Source of the DNA: Jejuia sp. UBA6058
Lineage (GTDB): Bacteria > Bacteroidota > Bacteroidia > Flavobacteriales > Flavobacteriaceae
DNA: 64,000 nucleotides
Assembly: GCA_002428965.1 (NCBI GenBank)
Contig: DIYI01000020.1
Location: forward strand, 1 to 64,000
Reading direction: 5' to 3'
Below, piece by piece: positions 9,340 through 17,800 of the stretch. Positions within the stretch are counted from its first letter, which is position 1, and each line of letters begins with the position of its first letter. Position numbers and translations under genes: made by a program. The notes beneath the pieces were generated by a model. It was given only the letters and a program-made list of their open reading frames with translations. It was not told the DNA's origin and did no database searches.

Positions 9340-9395
9340 GTAACTATTTAAATTAACCTATAACCCGCTATTAATTTTATGTGTTATTGGCAACT
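9340..9395 (-). repeat. Short palindromic element, probable degenerate relative of copy A
   Basis: The gap between two minus-strand genes contains GTAACTATTTAAATTAACC and, across the stop of the upstream gene, a rough inverse ending GTTATTGGCAAC. The upstream gene ends in GTT GCC AAT AAC ACA TAA, resembling the GCT AAC AAT GTA TAA ends seen at other copies. Weak on its own; supported by position. Confidence 0.4.
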
Positions 9396-10000
9396 GGCTT
9401 TATTATCTGTTTTCTTTTATTTCTTACAATTAGGAATGCAACAATTAAATTAGGAACCCAACAAAGCCAAGCAACGATTCTGTAAGCGTTATTGAATTCA
9501 CTCATTAAAATAGTTAATAATGGAAGCCAAACTCTTAAAGTTACTGCTGCAAAACAAGCTGCATAACTAAATATCATAAATTTTTCATGTGACTTAATAT
9601 TCCCTTTTTTAATTGCTTTAAAGCCCAATATGGTTGTAATTAACCAGATTAAACCTAATGTAAAAAATCCGAGGATACTGATAATTCCACCAGTAGCGTT
9701 CACAGCAATAAAAAGACTAAAAATTCCACTGAAAAGAACAGAAATCACATAAACTTTTCCAATTGTTCTATGCAGTTCTGTATTCTTTATTCTCAGCTTA
9801 TTGCTAAATTGTAACCATCCAATTAATAAAGCTAGTCCACCAAGAGTTATATGTCCATAAAAAGCAATATTCCATAAATTGTCATTTAAAAGTTCAACTG
9901 ACTTTGATGATAATAGGCCATCAATAAAAAAGTAGATAATCGGATATAGTCCAACGATTGTGGATAGAATTCCAATTGTAATCCAAGAAGCTTTTTTCAT
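9377..10000 (-). CDS. DUF2306 family membrane protein
   Basis: 207 residues with about six membrane helices. The family hallmarks are visible: GHITLGGLALLIGWLQF with an exposed His, an LHRTIGKVYV segment, and HEKFMIFSYAACFAAVTLR. DUF2306 proteins are predicted polytopic membrane proteins of unknown activity; the paired histidines recall haem- or metal-binding membrane proteins, but that is conjecture. The 3' end abuts a short palindromic element. Confidence 0.82.
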   Translation of the reverse strand: MKKASWITIGILSTIVGLYPIIYFFIDGLLSSKSVELLNDNLWNIAFYGHITLGGLALLIGWLQFSNKLRIKNTELHRTIGKVYVISVLFSGIFSLFIAVNATGGIISILGFFTLGLIWLITTILGFKAIKKGNIKSHEKFMIFSYAACFAAVTLRVWLPLLTILMSEFNNAYRIVAWLCWVPNLIVAFLIVRNKRKQIIKPVANNT

Positions 10001-10062
10001 TTAATTTTCGTTTTGTTTATTACATAGAAGAAATCTTCTCTGAAATGTAACAGTTTTTTTGC

Positions 10063-10665
10063 TTAGAACCAGTTAAACCCTAATCCTATATTAAAGATTA
10101 CTGCGTCTCTATGCGCATCTCCATCTAAAGAAGCTCGTCCCAAAACTAATTTTGACTGGACATTAAGCGCAAAGTTTTTCTTTTTGCAAATCTCGTAACC
10201 TGTACTTGCCATAACAGCACACCCAAAGTTCCAATCATCATTTACATCATCTTTAATATCATAAAGAGCTGGCGAATCTATTGCTAAACCAATTCCTCCA
10301 TGAATCCACCATTTATCTTTTACCCAATACTGTACTGACGGAATAAACCCTCCAAAGTGCCTGTCGTTATCTTGAAATTCGTAGATATTTCCTGGTAAAG
10401 ACACAGTAATAGCGAGTCTATCATTTAACATATAACCAAATTTTAAATCTGGAAAAACGAAGGTTCCTTGAGATTTATCAAACGTTTGAATTCCTGCACT
10501 ATCTTCTATACTTATAATACCACCACCTGCTACAAACTCGAAGATGAAACCATCTCTTTGAGTAGTTGATTCTTGAGTTGTTTTTTGCGCGTATGTTACA
10601 CTAACTACTAATGTAAAGGCTACACAAGCCATTTTTACTAAAATTTGTTTTTTGATTGTTTTCAT
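10063..10665 (-). CDS. Outer-membrane beta-barrel family protein
   Basis: A signal peptide (MKTIKKQ...VVSVTYAQ) is followed by about 175 residues of short alternating strands with glycine turns (YMLNDRLAITVSLPGNIYEF, WIHGGIGLAI, TGYEICKKKNFALNVQSKL) and a C-terminal strand ending GLGFNWF. This fits a small eight-strand outer-membrane barrel. I chose ATG at 10665; ATG at 10680 is also possible but adds five polar residues before the signal. Function unknown. Confidence 0.75.
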   Translation of the reverse strand: MKTIKKQILVKMACVAFTLVVSVTYAQKTTQESTTQRDGFIFEFVAGGGIISIEDSAGIQTFDKSQGTFVFPDLKFGYMLNDRLAITVSLPGNIYEFQDNDRHFGGFIPSVQYWVKDKWWIHGGIGLAIDSPALYDIKDDVNDDWNFGCAVMASTGYEICKKKNFALNVQSKLVLGRASLDGDAHRDAVIFNIGLGFNWF

Positions 10666-10730
10666 TTTAATTGATGTCATAATTATTCGTTTTTTGATTG
10701 TTTTGATTGATGTTTATTATTTCTGTTTTT

Positions 10731-11756
10731 TTATTTCTTAATTATTCTATTAATTCTTCTATTTAATATCTGCGATAAATTCCAGTTGATCAACTTAGGA
10801 TCGGTTGTATTGTAGAAATAAATAACTACCGTGTCTGTTTTTTCATAATATTTAGCAAAACTTTGATACCCTGGAACCCATCCATCATGCTCAAATTTGT
10901 AAATGGAAGTATATATTTCTTGCTCATTATTCTTAAATACTGTTCCTTCATTTAAAGCTCTAATAAACTTACCTACATCTTCAGCTGTGGCGTGCATGCC
11001 ATTATCGTTTGTTTTCAAATCATGAGGATATCCAACATGATAACCACTCATCACATCAGCTATGTTTACCTCACTAACAGAACCAAATGTATTTTTGAGC
11101 TTTAAAGGGTTTAAAATTTCTTCTTGAATGAATTTAAAATTTGAATACCCTAAAACATCATCCATTATTCTATTAATTAAAAGATAGTTAGTGTTACAGT
11201 AATCATATTTTTTACCTGGTTTGAATTTAGCGGGTTTACCTTCAATAAGCGCCAAACTTTCTTCGAATGTGCTTGTAGGTTCTGCCCAAAAGTCTGGTGC
11301 ATCTGTAAAATTTGGAATACCGCTTCTATGTTGAATCATCAGCCTTAATGTTATTTTCTCTGCATTCTCTATTTTACCAATTAGTTCAGGTAAATAATCG
11401 GCTAGTGTTTTATCTAATGAAAGTCTGCCTTGACTTACTAGTTTTGTTACAGCTACTGCATCATACAGTTTACTTATACTCGCAATTTTATAGATAGCAT
11501 TTGGTTTTGCAGGTATTTTAGCTTCTTTATTGTGCCAACCTGAAGCATAACTTTTTGACTCTTTCCCCGCTTGATCTACATATACAATAACACCTTCAAA
11601 ACCATAATTTACTGCTTGGTCTAATTGTTCTTGAACTGAATCTGGCAAAGGTAAAATCCATGCTTTTACCAAAATCCAAGGCACAAAAAACATTGAACCT
11701 AAGGTTCCAGTTATTAATAGAGCTCTTAACATAATTTTTGTCTTTTTTTTATTCAT
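10731..11756 (-). CDS. Membrane-anchored serine hydrolase (beta-lactamase/class C fold)
   Basis: An N-terminal hydrophobic segment (residues 10-30) precedes a beta-lactamase-related domain. The catalytic S93-x-x-K96 is in IASISKLYDA, the Y186-x-N188 motif in YDYCNTNYLL, and a late HDGWVPGY loop stands where the KTG/HxG element is expected. Members include esterases, D-aminopeptidases and PBP-like proteins; the substrate is unresolved. It lies between the outer-membrane barrel and acyltransferase genes, all on the same strand. A second family member is at 30695-31969. Confidence 0.85.
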   Translation of the reverse strand: MNKKKTKIMLRALLITGTLGSMFFVPWILVKAWILPLPDSVQEQLDQAVNYGFEGVIVYVDQAGKESKSYASGWHNKEAKIPAKPNAIYKIASISKLYDAVAVTKLVSQGRLSLDKTLADYLPELIGKIENAEKITLRLMIQHRSGIPNFTDAPDFWAEPTSTFEESLALIEGKPAKFKPGKKYDYCNTNYLLINRIMDDVLGYSNFKFIQEEILNPLKLKNTFGSVSEVNIADVMSGYHVGYPHDLKTNDNGMHATAEDVGKFIRALNEGTVFKNNEQEIYTSIYKFEHDGWVPGYQSFAKYYEKTDTVVIYFYNTTDPKLINWNLSQILNRRINRIIKK

Positions 11757-11847
11757 AATTTTTATGGTGATTAGAGTTCGAATTTCTAGAATTATACTTT
11801 TAGAAATAAAACCAAATTCTCATGTGTTAACCAGTTTTAAAAGTATT

Positions 11848-12939
11848 TTATGCTTTACTTACTAAAGTGTTTTTTGCTCGCTCTTTCATTTTATCCACTT
11901 TCCAGTTTAATCCGAAGAATGGTCGTAAGAAAGGAACTCGTCTAATAATAAGTTCATAAATGATATAGCAGCCACTAAAAGTTACTATAATTATTAGTAG
12001 AAACGCTATGTAGGGAGATAATTTTAATGGTAAAATAAACATTGATGCCCCATATAGCACAATCATATGAATAATATATACAGGATAAGCAGCTGTACTC
12101 AAATAAGATAAGATATTACTTGGCCTGTTTAGGTGTTTGTAACAGAATCCGAAGACTGTGAATATCCAACTATTAGATTCGATAACCATTAAATAGCCTG
12201 GAGCTTCAGTATTATAAACTACGAATCTGATGGTAAATAGTATTGCCGCAATTCCAAAGTACAACCATCTCCATTTTAAAAGGTTAAGCCAAAACGATTT
12301 TCCTAAATACATAAAAAAGAAACCAAAGAAGAAGCACAAGAATCCTATTGAAAACCCATGCCAAGTTTCAGCATACAAAGCGAAATGCTTTGGTTTAAGG
12401 ATTAAAGCTTCTACTACGAAAAATACATTTACAATAAATGGCGCTAATGGATACTCCATCAACTTAGTCATTACCGATTTAAGCTTGTTATTCTCCTTTT
12501 TCTTCAACAATAAGAAAACAGGAAGTAAGACTAAAACGTATACGAATATATTTCCTAAGAACCAGAGGTGTCCCATATGAGGATGGTAGTCTAATGTCAT
12601 ATTATAATACTTTTGAAATATAAATAGATGTAACGGCGTGATGGCTACAATACCAAAAAGGAATGGTACTAGTATTCTTTTAGAGCGTTCTGCAATAAGT
12701 TGTAACCAGTTTCTTTTTCTCATCGCAAAGAACAATCCCATACCAGAAACATAAAATAGAATAGGTATGCGCCACACATTTAATAATGTCATTGGTTTCC
12801 AAAGCTCAGTTGATAACTCTTCACTTCTCATAAACCCTATAAACATAGCCCAAGGTTGGAATACAATCGCAATATGATAGATTAATAACAATCCAATAGC
12901 GATGACTCTTAACCAATCTATATCATATCTTCTTTCCAT
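11848..12939 (-). CDS. Acyltransferase 3 family membrane protein (OpgC-like)
   Basis: Starts with the family signature MERRYDIDWLRVIAIGLLLIYH, including the conserved His at about 22, followed by about ten membrane helices and conserved elements WRIPILFYVSGMG and FLGNIFVYVLVLLP. Such proteins transfer acyl groups from cytoplasmic donors to glycans or other extracytoplasmic acceptors; the closest general resemblance is to the glucan-succinylation protein OpgC. It follows the ankyrin lipoprotein gene by 28 bp on the same strand, so the two are probably cotranscribed. Confidence 0.85.
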   Translation of the reverse strand: MERRYDIDWLRVIAIGLLLIYHIAIVFQPWAMFIGFMRSEELSTELWKPMTLLNVWRIPILFYVSGMGLFFAMRKRNWLQLIAERSKRILVPFLFGIVAITPLHLFIFQKYYNMTLDYHPHMGHLWFLGNIFVYVLVLLPVFLLLKKKENNKLKSVMTKLMEYPLAPFIVNVFFVVEALILKPKHFALYAETWHGFSIGFLCFFFGFFFMYLGKSFWLNLLKWRWLYFGIAAILFTIRFVVYNTEAPGYLMVIESNSWIFTVFGFCYKHLNRPSNILSYLSTAAYPVYIIHMIVLYGASMFILPLKLSPYIAFLLIIIVTFSGCYIIYELIIRRVPFLRPFFGLNWKVDKMKERAKNTLVSKA

Positions 12940-12967
12940 GGTATTTAATTTTTAAATTGACAATTTA

Positions 12968-13546
12968 TTATTGTAACATCATTGCAATTACTGGTCTTGC
13001 CTTTTCTAACTCTTTAAGATCTAATTTAAACCCAAGAGGCTCTAGTTGTAGAATCATCATTTCATAAATCTGCTTGACTTGGGCAAAATCTCCCATAACA
13101 GTTTCTCTTGCAGTGGCTCCAAAATTATTTTTATAAGTTTTATCAGCATTGGCATCAATTAATAATTGAACGATTTCTATTCTTCCGAAAAAAGCAGCTG
13201 TATGTAAAGCAGTAGATCCGTCATTATTTTTTATGGATAAATCTGCTTTTGCGTTTATCAAGGCTTTTGCAATTTCAACTCTATTGAAAGTAGAAGCACT
13301 AATTAATGGTGAAGATCCACTCATTGGTTCTTTTTCGTTTAAATTGCTTCCAGCTTTAATGTGTTGTTTTACTGCATCAAGATTGTTCGCGAGAATTGCT
13401 GCATGAATGTCCATTGAAGGTTTTTCAATTGTAACCTCATCAACTTTTGCTGAAGTTTGTGTTTCATTTTTTTTGCAGGAAACTACAGATATAAATACTA
13501 TCATTGAAGCATAAATAAGTGTTTTCATTGTGTTTAAATTTTTCAT
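12968..13546 (-). CDS. Ankyrin-repeat lipoprotein
   Basis: A lipoprotein signal (VFISVVSC, then KKNE) precedes about four ankyrin repeats (ILANNLDAVKQHIKAGSNLN, ASTFNRVEIAKALINAKADL, GSTALHTAAFFGRIEIVQLL, NNFGATARE). It should be an envelope protein-binding module. Possible starts are 13546 (MKNLNTMKTL) and 13528 (MKTLIYAS); an in-frame ATG further out at 13576 would bury the signal. It is divergent from the AraC-TolB-TPR regulator at 13764, and the shared promoter region holds direct repeats that could be its operator. Confidence 0.87.
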   Translation of the reverse strand: MKNLNTMKTLIYASMIVFISVVSCKKNETQTSAKVDEVTIEKPSMDIHAAILANNLDAVKQHIKAGSNLNEKEPMSGSSPLISASTFNRVEIAKALINAKADLSIKNNDGSTALHTAAFFGRIEIVQLLIDANADKTYKNNFGATARETVMGDFAQVKQIYEMMILQLEPLGFKLDLKELEKARPVIAMMLQ

Positions 13547-13646
13547 GATTAAAAGTTTTGATTTTTGTTGATACAAATATCTACTTATCCATGATGCAGG
13601 TGTAAACGCTTATGAATCAATACATATGAAGTTTGAAGCAAGGGTG

Positions 13647-13680
13647 TAAATTATGAAGCATTAATATAAATTATGATGCA
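13647..13680. promoter_or_regulatory. Two 14-bp direct repeats, candidate AraC-type operator
   Basis: TAAATTATGAAGCA (13647-13660) and TAAATTATGATGCA (13667-13680) match at 13 of 14 positions and are exactly 20 bp apart, about two DNA turns, as expected for tandem AraC-family sites. Partial copies occur at about 13591 (ATGATGCA) and 13601 (GTAAACGCTTATGAA). They lie in the 217-bp gap between the ankyrin gene and the AraC-domain regulator. Confidence 0.55.
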
Positions 13681-13763
13681 GACCTATGCGGCAAGCAAGA
13701 AAATAGAGTAGTTTTAATTGTATTCTCAAGAAAATAATTAACTTGTTTTTATTCTTGTAAATT

Positions 13764-15857
13764 ATGTCGGATACTTCTTTTTCTAGCGAATTTTTAAACC
13801 AAGCAAAAGCTTTTGTCCTAGAAGAAATCTCAAATGAACAGTTTGGGGTTTCAGAGTTAGCAGATAGGATGCATATGAGTCGATCTAGTTTGTTGAGAAA
13901 GATTAAGAAACAGACTGATTTATCGGCAAGTCAGTTCATACGTAATGTTCGGTTAGAACAAGCAAAAGAAATGCTAACTCAAACAGAATTAACAGTATCT
14001 GAAATATCTTTTGAAGTTGGATTTAGCAATACGTCTTACTTTATAAAATGTTATCGAGAGTATTTCGGGTATTCACCAGGTGAAGCAAGAAAGATAAATA
14101 TTGAGGAGAATAAGCATCAGTTAGATGTGGAATTTTCGAACTCAGAGAATTCAAAAGAAGTAAAGTCTTTTTTGAAATCACACTTAAATAAAATTATTGT
14201 TGGGATATCAATTCTTATAATTGCGGTAATTGGTTTTTATTGGGGAACTAAAGATTCTAAGGCTTCAATAAATAAATTAGAAAAATCGATTGCTGTGCTT
14301 CCCTTTAAAAATATGAGTTCAGATTCCACTAACTTATATTTTGTAAATGGATTGATGGAAGCTTCATTGAATAAACTTCAAAGCATTAATGACCTGAAGG
14401 TAAAAAGTAGAACTTCTGTTGAAAAATATAGAAATACCAGTACCTCGGTTTCAGAAATCTCCAAAGAACTCAATGTAAATTACTTGGTGGAAGGAAGTGG
14501 TCAGAAAATAGGTAATGAGGTTTTATTGAACATTCAATTGATAGATGCAAAAACAGATTCACCAATTTGGACAGAACAATACAAACATAAGCTAGTTGAT
14601 ATTTTTACGCTCCAGAATACGGTTGCTAAAAAAATTGCTCTAGCTATTGAAGCCAATATTACCCCAGAAGAGTTGGCTCGAATTGATAAGAAACCCACGT
14701 CGAGTATTAAAGGTTATGATTATTACTTGAAGGCTATAGAAGTGCAGCAATTGGGAGGTGAAGAGAATTTACTAAAGAGCATTGGTTTATTTGAAAAAGC
14801 AATTGAAGAAGATGAACAGTTTGCAATGGCTTATGCGCAAATAGCAGTGAACTACTATTATTTGGATATGAATAAAATACAAAAGTCTTATCTAAATAGG
14901 CTTAATGAAAATGCCGATAAAGCTTTGTTATTTGATTCAAAATCTCATTTAAGTTTGATAGCAAAAGCTCTTTATTATATTAATAACAGTGAGTTTAATT
15001 TGGCTATTCCACATTTGGAGAAAGCTTTAGAGTATAATCCTAATTCTTCTTCTGTAGTCTTAATGTTGGCAGATCTTTATGGTAGGGCAGTTCCTAATAC
15101 AGAAAAGTATATCAAATATGCCCTAAAAGGAATTCAATTGAATTTAGAGGCTAACGATTCCATAGGTAAGAGTTTTATCTACTTACATTTAAGTAATGCT
15201 ATGGTTCAAACAGGATTTATAAACGAATCTTTGCAGTATATTAATAAGTCTCTGGATTTTAATTCTAATAACCCATATGCGCCTTACCTTAAAACATATA
15301 TTGAACTAGCAAAAGATGGTGATATTGAAAAGGCAACACTTAGCATGATAAGTCAGCATGAAAAGGACTCTTCTAGAGCCGATTTGGTAAACGAAGTAGC
15401 TAAGTTATATTACTTTCAAGAAAACTATGATAAAGCCTATGAATATTATATAAAATACAACGAATTACTGGCTAGTAATGGTGTTGATATGTTTCCACAC
15501 GAAAAACTAAAAATGGCAATTGTGTATGAAAAAATGGGTGATACAATACAGTCAAAAGAGTTTAAAATTGGATATAATGCGTATTTAGAAAACGATAATT
15601 CTATTTATAAATCTGCAAGTTTGGCTATAAAATATCTCTATGAAGGGAAATTGGATGAGGCAATGGAGCAATATAAAGTTTTTGCAACAAAGTCAGACTT
15701 TCAATATTGGGTTATTCTTTTTTTAGAAGAAGAACCTTTGTTAAAGAAACTTAAATCGCATAAAGACTATAATGCTACAATGCAAAAAATAAAAGATCAG
15801 TTCTGGCAAGACCATAAGGAGATAAAAATGATGCTTGAAGAAAGTAATCTATTATAA
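13764..15857 (+). CDS. AraC-HTH / transmembrane / TolB-like / TPR one-component regulator
   Basis: Residues 12-110 are an AraC-type DNA-binding domain placed at the N-terminus (SELADRMHMSRSSLLRKIKK; VSEISFEVGFSNTSYFIKCY). A membrane helix lies at about 143-160, then a TolB/FlgO-like N-domain (KSIAVLPFKNMSSD ... WTEQYKHKLVDIFTLQ, about 175-300), then TPR helices to about 640. The topology is cytoplasmic DNA binding with a periplasmic sensor, comparable in principle to CadC/ToxR but with an AraC head. Targets probably include the divergent ankyrin-acyltransferase genes and itself. Confidence 0.88.
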   Translation: MSDTSFSSEFLNQAKAFVLEEISNEQFGVSELADRMHMSRSSLLRKIKKQTDLSASQFIRNVRLEQAKEMLTQTELTVSEISFEVGFSNTSYFIKCYREYFGYSPGEARKINIEENKHQLDVEFSNSENSKEVKSFLKSHLNKIIVGISILIIAVIGFYWGTKDSKASINKLEKSIAVLPFKNMSSDSTNLYFVNGLMEASLNKLQSINDLKVKSRTSVEKYRNTSTSVSEISKELNVNYLVEGSGQKIGNEVLLNIQLIDAKTDSPIWTEQYKHKLVDIFTLQNTVAKKIALAIEANITPEELARIDKKPTSSIKGYDYYLKAIEVQQLGGEENLLKSIGLFEKAIEEDEQFAMAYAQIAVNYYYLDMNKIQKSYLNRLNENADKALLFDSKSHLSLIAKALYYINNSEFNLAIPHLEKALEYNPNSSSVVLMLADLYGRAVPNTEKYIKYALKGIQLNLEANDSIGKSFIYLHLSNAMVQTGFINESLQYINKSLDFNSNNPYAPYLKTYIELAKDGDIEKATLSMISQHEKDSSRADLVNEVAKLYYFQENYDKAYEYYIKYNELLASNGVDMFPHEKLKMAIVYEKMGDTIQSKEFKIGYNAYLENDNSIYKSASLAIKYLYEGKLDEAMEQYKVFATKSDFQYWVILFLEEEPLLKKLKSHKDYNATMQKIKDQFWQDHKEIKMMLEESNLL

Positions 15858-15884
15858 TTTTATGATGTCAAATTACTAGTGTTC

Positions 15885-17771
15885 CTATTTTTTATATGGA
15901 TTTTCTCCTTGCAAATAGAGCAAACGCCATTCTACATTTCTTTCTTTAAATAATTCTGGTTTTATTTTAGATTTATCTATGTTGAACTTGTAGTTATGAG
16001 GATAATCGTTCATTAAAACAATGGAGTTTAAAATAAGAGAGGCCTCAGCTCCGTCATCAGAACTATATAGAGCATCTGTCATTATTTTAAATGGGTTTTC
16101 GGCTTTAATTAAACCTAAGAATTCGGCAGCTCTTACACGATTAATCAGCTCTTCGTCGTTTTTAGAAATGGTTTTGATTTTATCAATAAACCCTTTTGCT
16201 TCTTCACCAAAATTACTGCAAGTAATCAACCCCCAATAGCGTTTCCATGGATCATTTGAATTTAAACTGCTTTCAATTTTGGTTTTAACTGTTTCAAAAT
16301 CTTCTAAAATGTAGTTTGAAATATCAACATATTTTGAAATATCAGCTTTATGAGCTTGACCGAAAGCTACAGGGTTTTCAAAAGCATTATTAATCAAATA
16401 AAATTCAGGATAAAAGGATAAATCTGGCATGCCCTTTACTCTAGAGGTCATATTTTCTCTTAGACTTTTTAATGTTTCTTCATATTCTGGGTTGCCAGCT
16501 AAATTATCAGTTTGATAAGGGTCAACTTCAACATCGTATAAGTATTCAGCGGCTTTAGGCATAAAGAACAGTGCTTGCGCCTCATTTAACTTGTTGTCTA
16601 AGAACATTTGCTTCCATTCACGGTAACCTAATTGCTTATAACGGTAATTGTTCATTAAACCATCGTAATTGAATGGTTGATAGTTTCTTTCGTATTTGAA
16701 TTTACCTTTTCTCAAGGAACGCACCATATCATATTTTTCATCAAATCTATCGGCATATCCAAATGTTTCATCTCTCTCAGAAATATTTTCTTTTGAAATG
16801 TTCTTACCTAAGAATGGCTTTCCATCAATACCATCAGGAATTTCAGCTCCAGCTAAGTTCAAAACTGTTGGGCCGAAATCAATAAAACTTACAAATCCAT
16901 CAACTTTAGATGCTGGAGATTGTGGTGCTAAATGTTCATATTTTGAGGGAACATGTACAATGAGAGGTACATGTAACCCCATTTCGTTGATGTATCCTTT
17001 ACTACCTGGAAGTACACCACCATGGTCGCCATAATAGAAAATAAAAGTATTGTCTAATAAACCTTCCTTTTCAAGTTCGTCAATTACCTGACCAACTTGT
17101 TTATCCATACCCTTAATTTTATCATGATAACGCGCAACGGTGTATTTGAACAAATCAGTTTGTGGGTGGTTAGGCTGAACAAAAACAGAATCTTGGTTGG
17201 TAATTGTTCCTTTTTTAACATCTTCTTCAGTAAAATGAAGATTATACTCATGTGTGGAACCAAAGTTTACCACATGAAAGAAAGGTTGTCCTTCCTGACG
17301 GTTTTTCCATGTAGCTTTTTTAGAAGAATCGTCCCAAACACTATCGCTTTTTACGATGTTATAGTCCTCTTTTGCATTATTAGATGTGTAGTAACCTGCT
17401 TTTCGTAAATAATAAGGAAACATTTCAACGCCTTCTGGCATTGGCACAATTTGCATTTTTCTGTGGAAATTGGTGCCAATCCTTGGTCCGTAACATCCCG
17501 AAATTAAAGTGGATCTAGCTGAACTGCATACTGGTGCATTTGAGAATGCATGTGTGTAAATTAATCCATTGGTTGCTAATCTTTCAATGTTGGGTGTTTC
17601 CGCACCATTTTCATCAAACAGCGATAAATAATGTTTGGAGTTATCTTCTGAAACAATCCAAACAATGTTTGGAGGTGTTGCGGGTTCTTCTAATTTAGGT
17701 TCAGATTTACATGAGTTTAATAGGGTAATAGTTACAAAAAATAAAACCATTACATATTTGAAATGTGCCAT
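15885..17771 (-). CDS. S1-family sulfatase lipoprotein (CSSAR active site)
   Basis: A lipoprotein signal (TITLLNSC, C21) precedes an alkaline-phosphatase-fold sulfatase: PNIVWIVSEDNSKHYLS metal-binding start, formylglycine site C82-S-S-A-R86, and FIFYYGDHGGVLPGSKG second metal site. The C-terminal part after about 490 is helical (FGEEAKGFIDKIKTI). The site is CxSxR rather than the usual CxPxR/CxAxR; I recall CSSAR in a subset of S1 sulfatases (S1_8-like). It should desulfate a glycan at the cell surface or in the periplasm after Cys-to-formylglycine maturation. The GH29 gene upstream (30 bp) is probably in the same transcript. Confidence 0.88.
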   Translation of the reverse strand: MAHFKYVMVLFFVTITLLNSCKSEPKLEEPATPPNIVWIVSEDNSKHYLSLFDENGAETPNIERLATNGLIYTHAFSNAPVCSSARSTLISGCYGPRIGTNFHRKMQIVPMPEGVEMFPYYLRKAGYYTSNNAKEDYNIVKSDSVWDDSSKKATWKNRQEGQPFFHVVNFGSTHEYNLHFTEEDVKKGTITNQDSVFVQPNHPQTDLFKYTVARYHDKIKGMDKQVGQVIDELEKEGLLDNTFIFYYGDHGGVLPGSKGYINEMGLHVPLIVHVPSKYEHLAPQSPASKVDGFVSFIDFGPTVLNLAGAEIPDGIDGKPFLGKNISKENISERDETFGYADRFDEKYDMVRSLRKGKFKYERNYQPFNYDGLMNNYRYKQLGYREWKQMFLDNKLNEAQALFFMPKAAEYLYDVEVDPYQTDNLAGNPEYEETLKSLRENMTSRVKGMPDLSFYPEFYLINNAFENPVAFGQAHKADISKYVDISNYILEDFETVKTKIESSLNSNDPWKRYWGLITCSNFGEEAKGFIDKIKTISKNDEELINRVRAAEFLGLIKAENPFKIMTDALYSSDDGAEASLILNSIVLMNDYPHNYKFNIDKSKIKPELFKERNVEWRLLYLQGENPYKK

Positions 17772-17800
17772 AAGTTTAGTTTTGATAAATCTAGTTAAAG

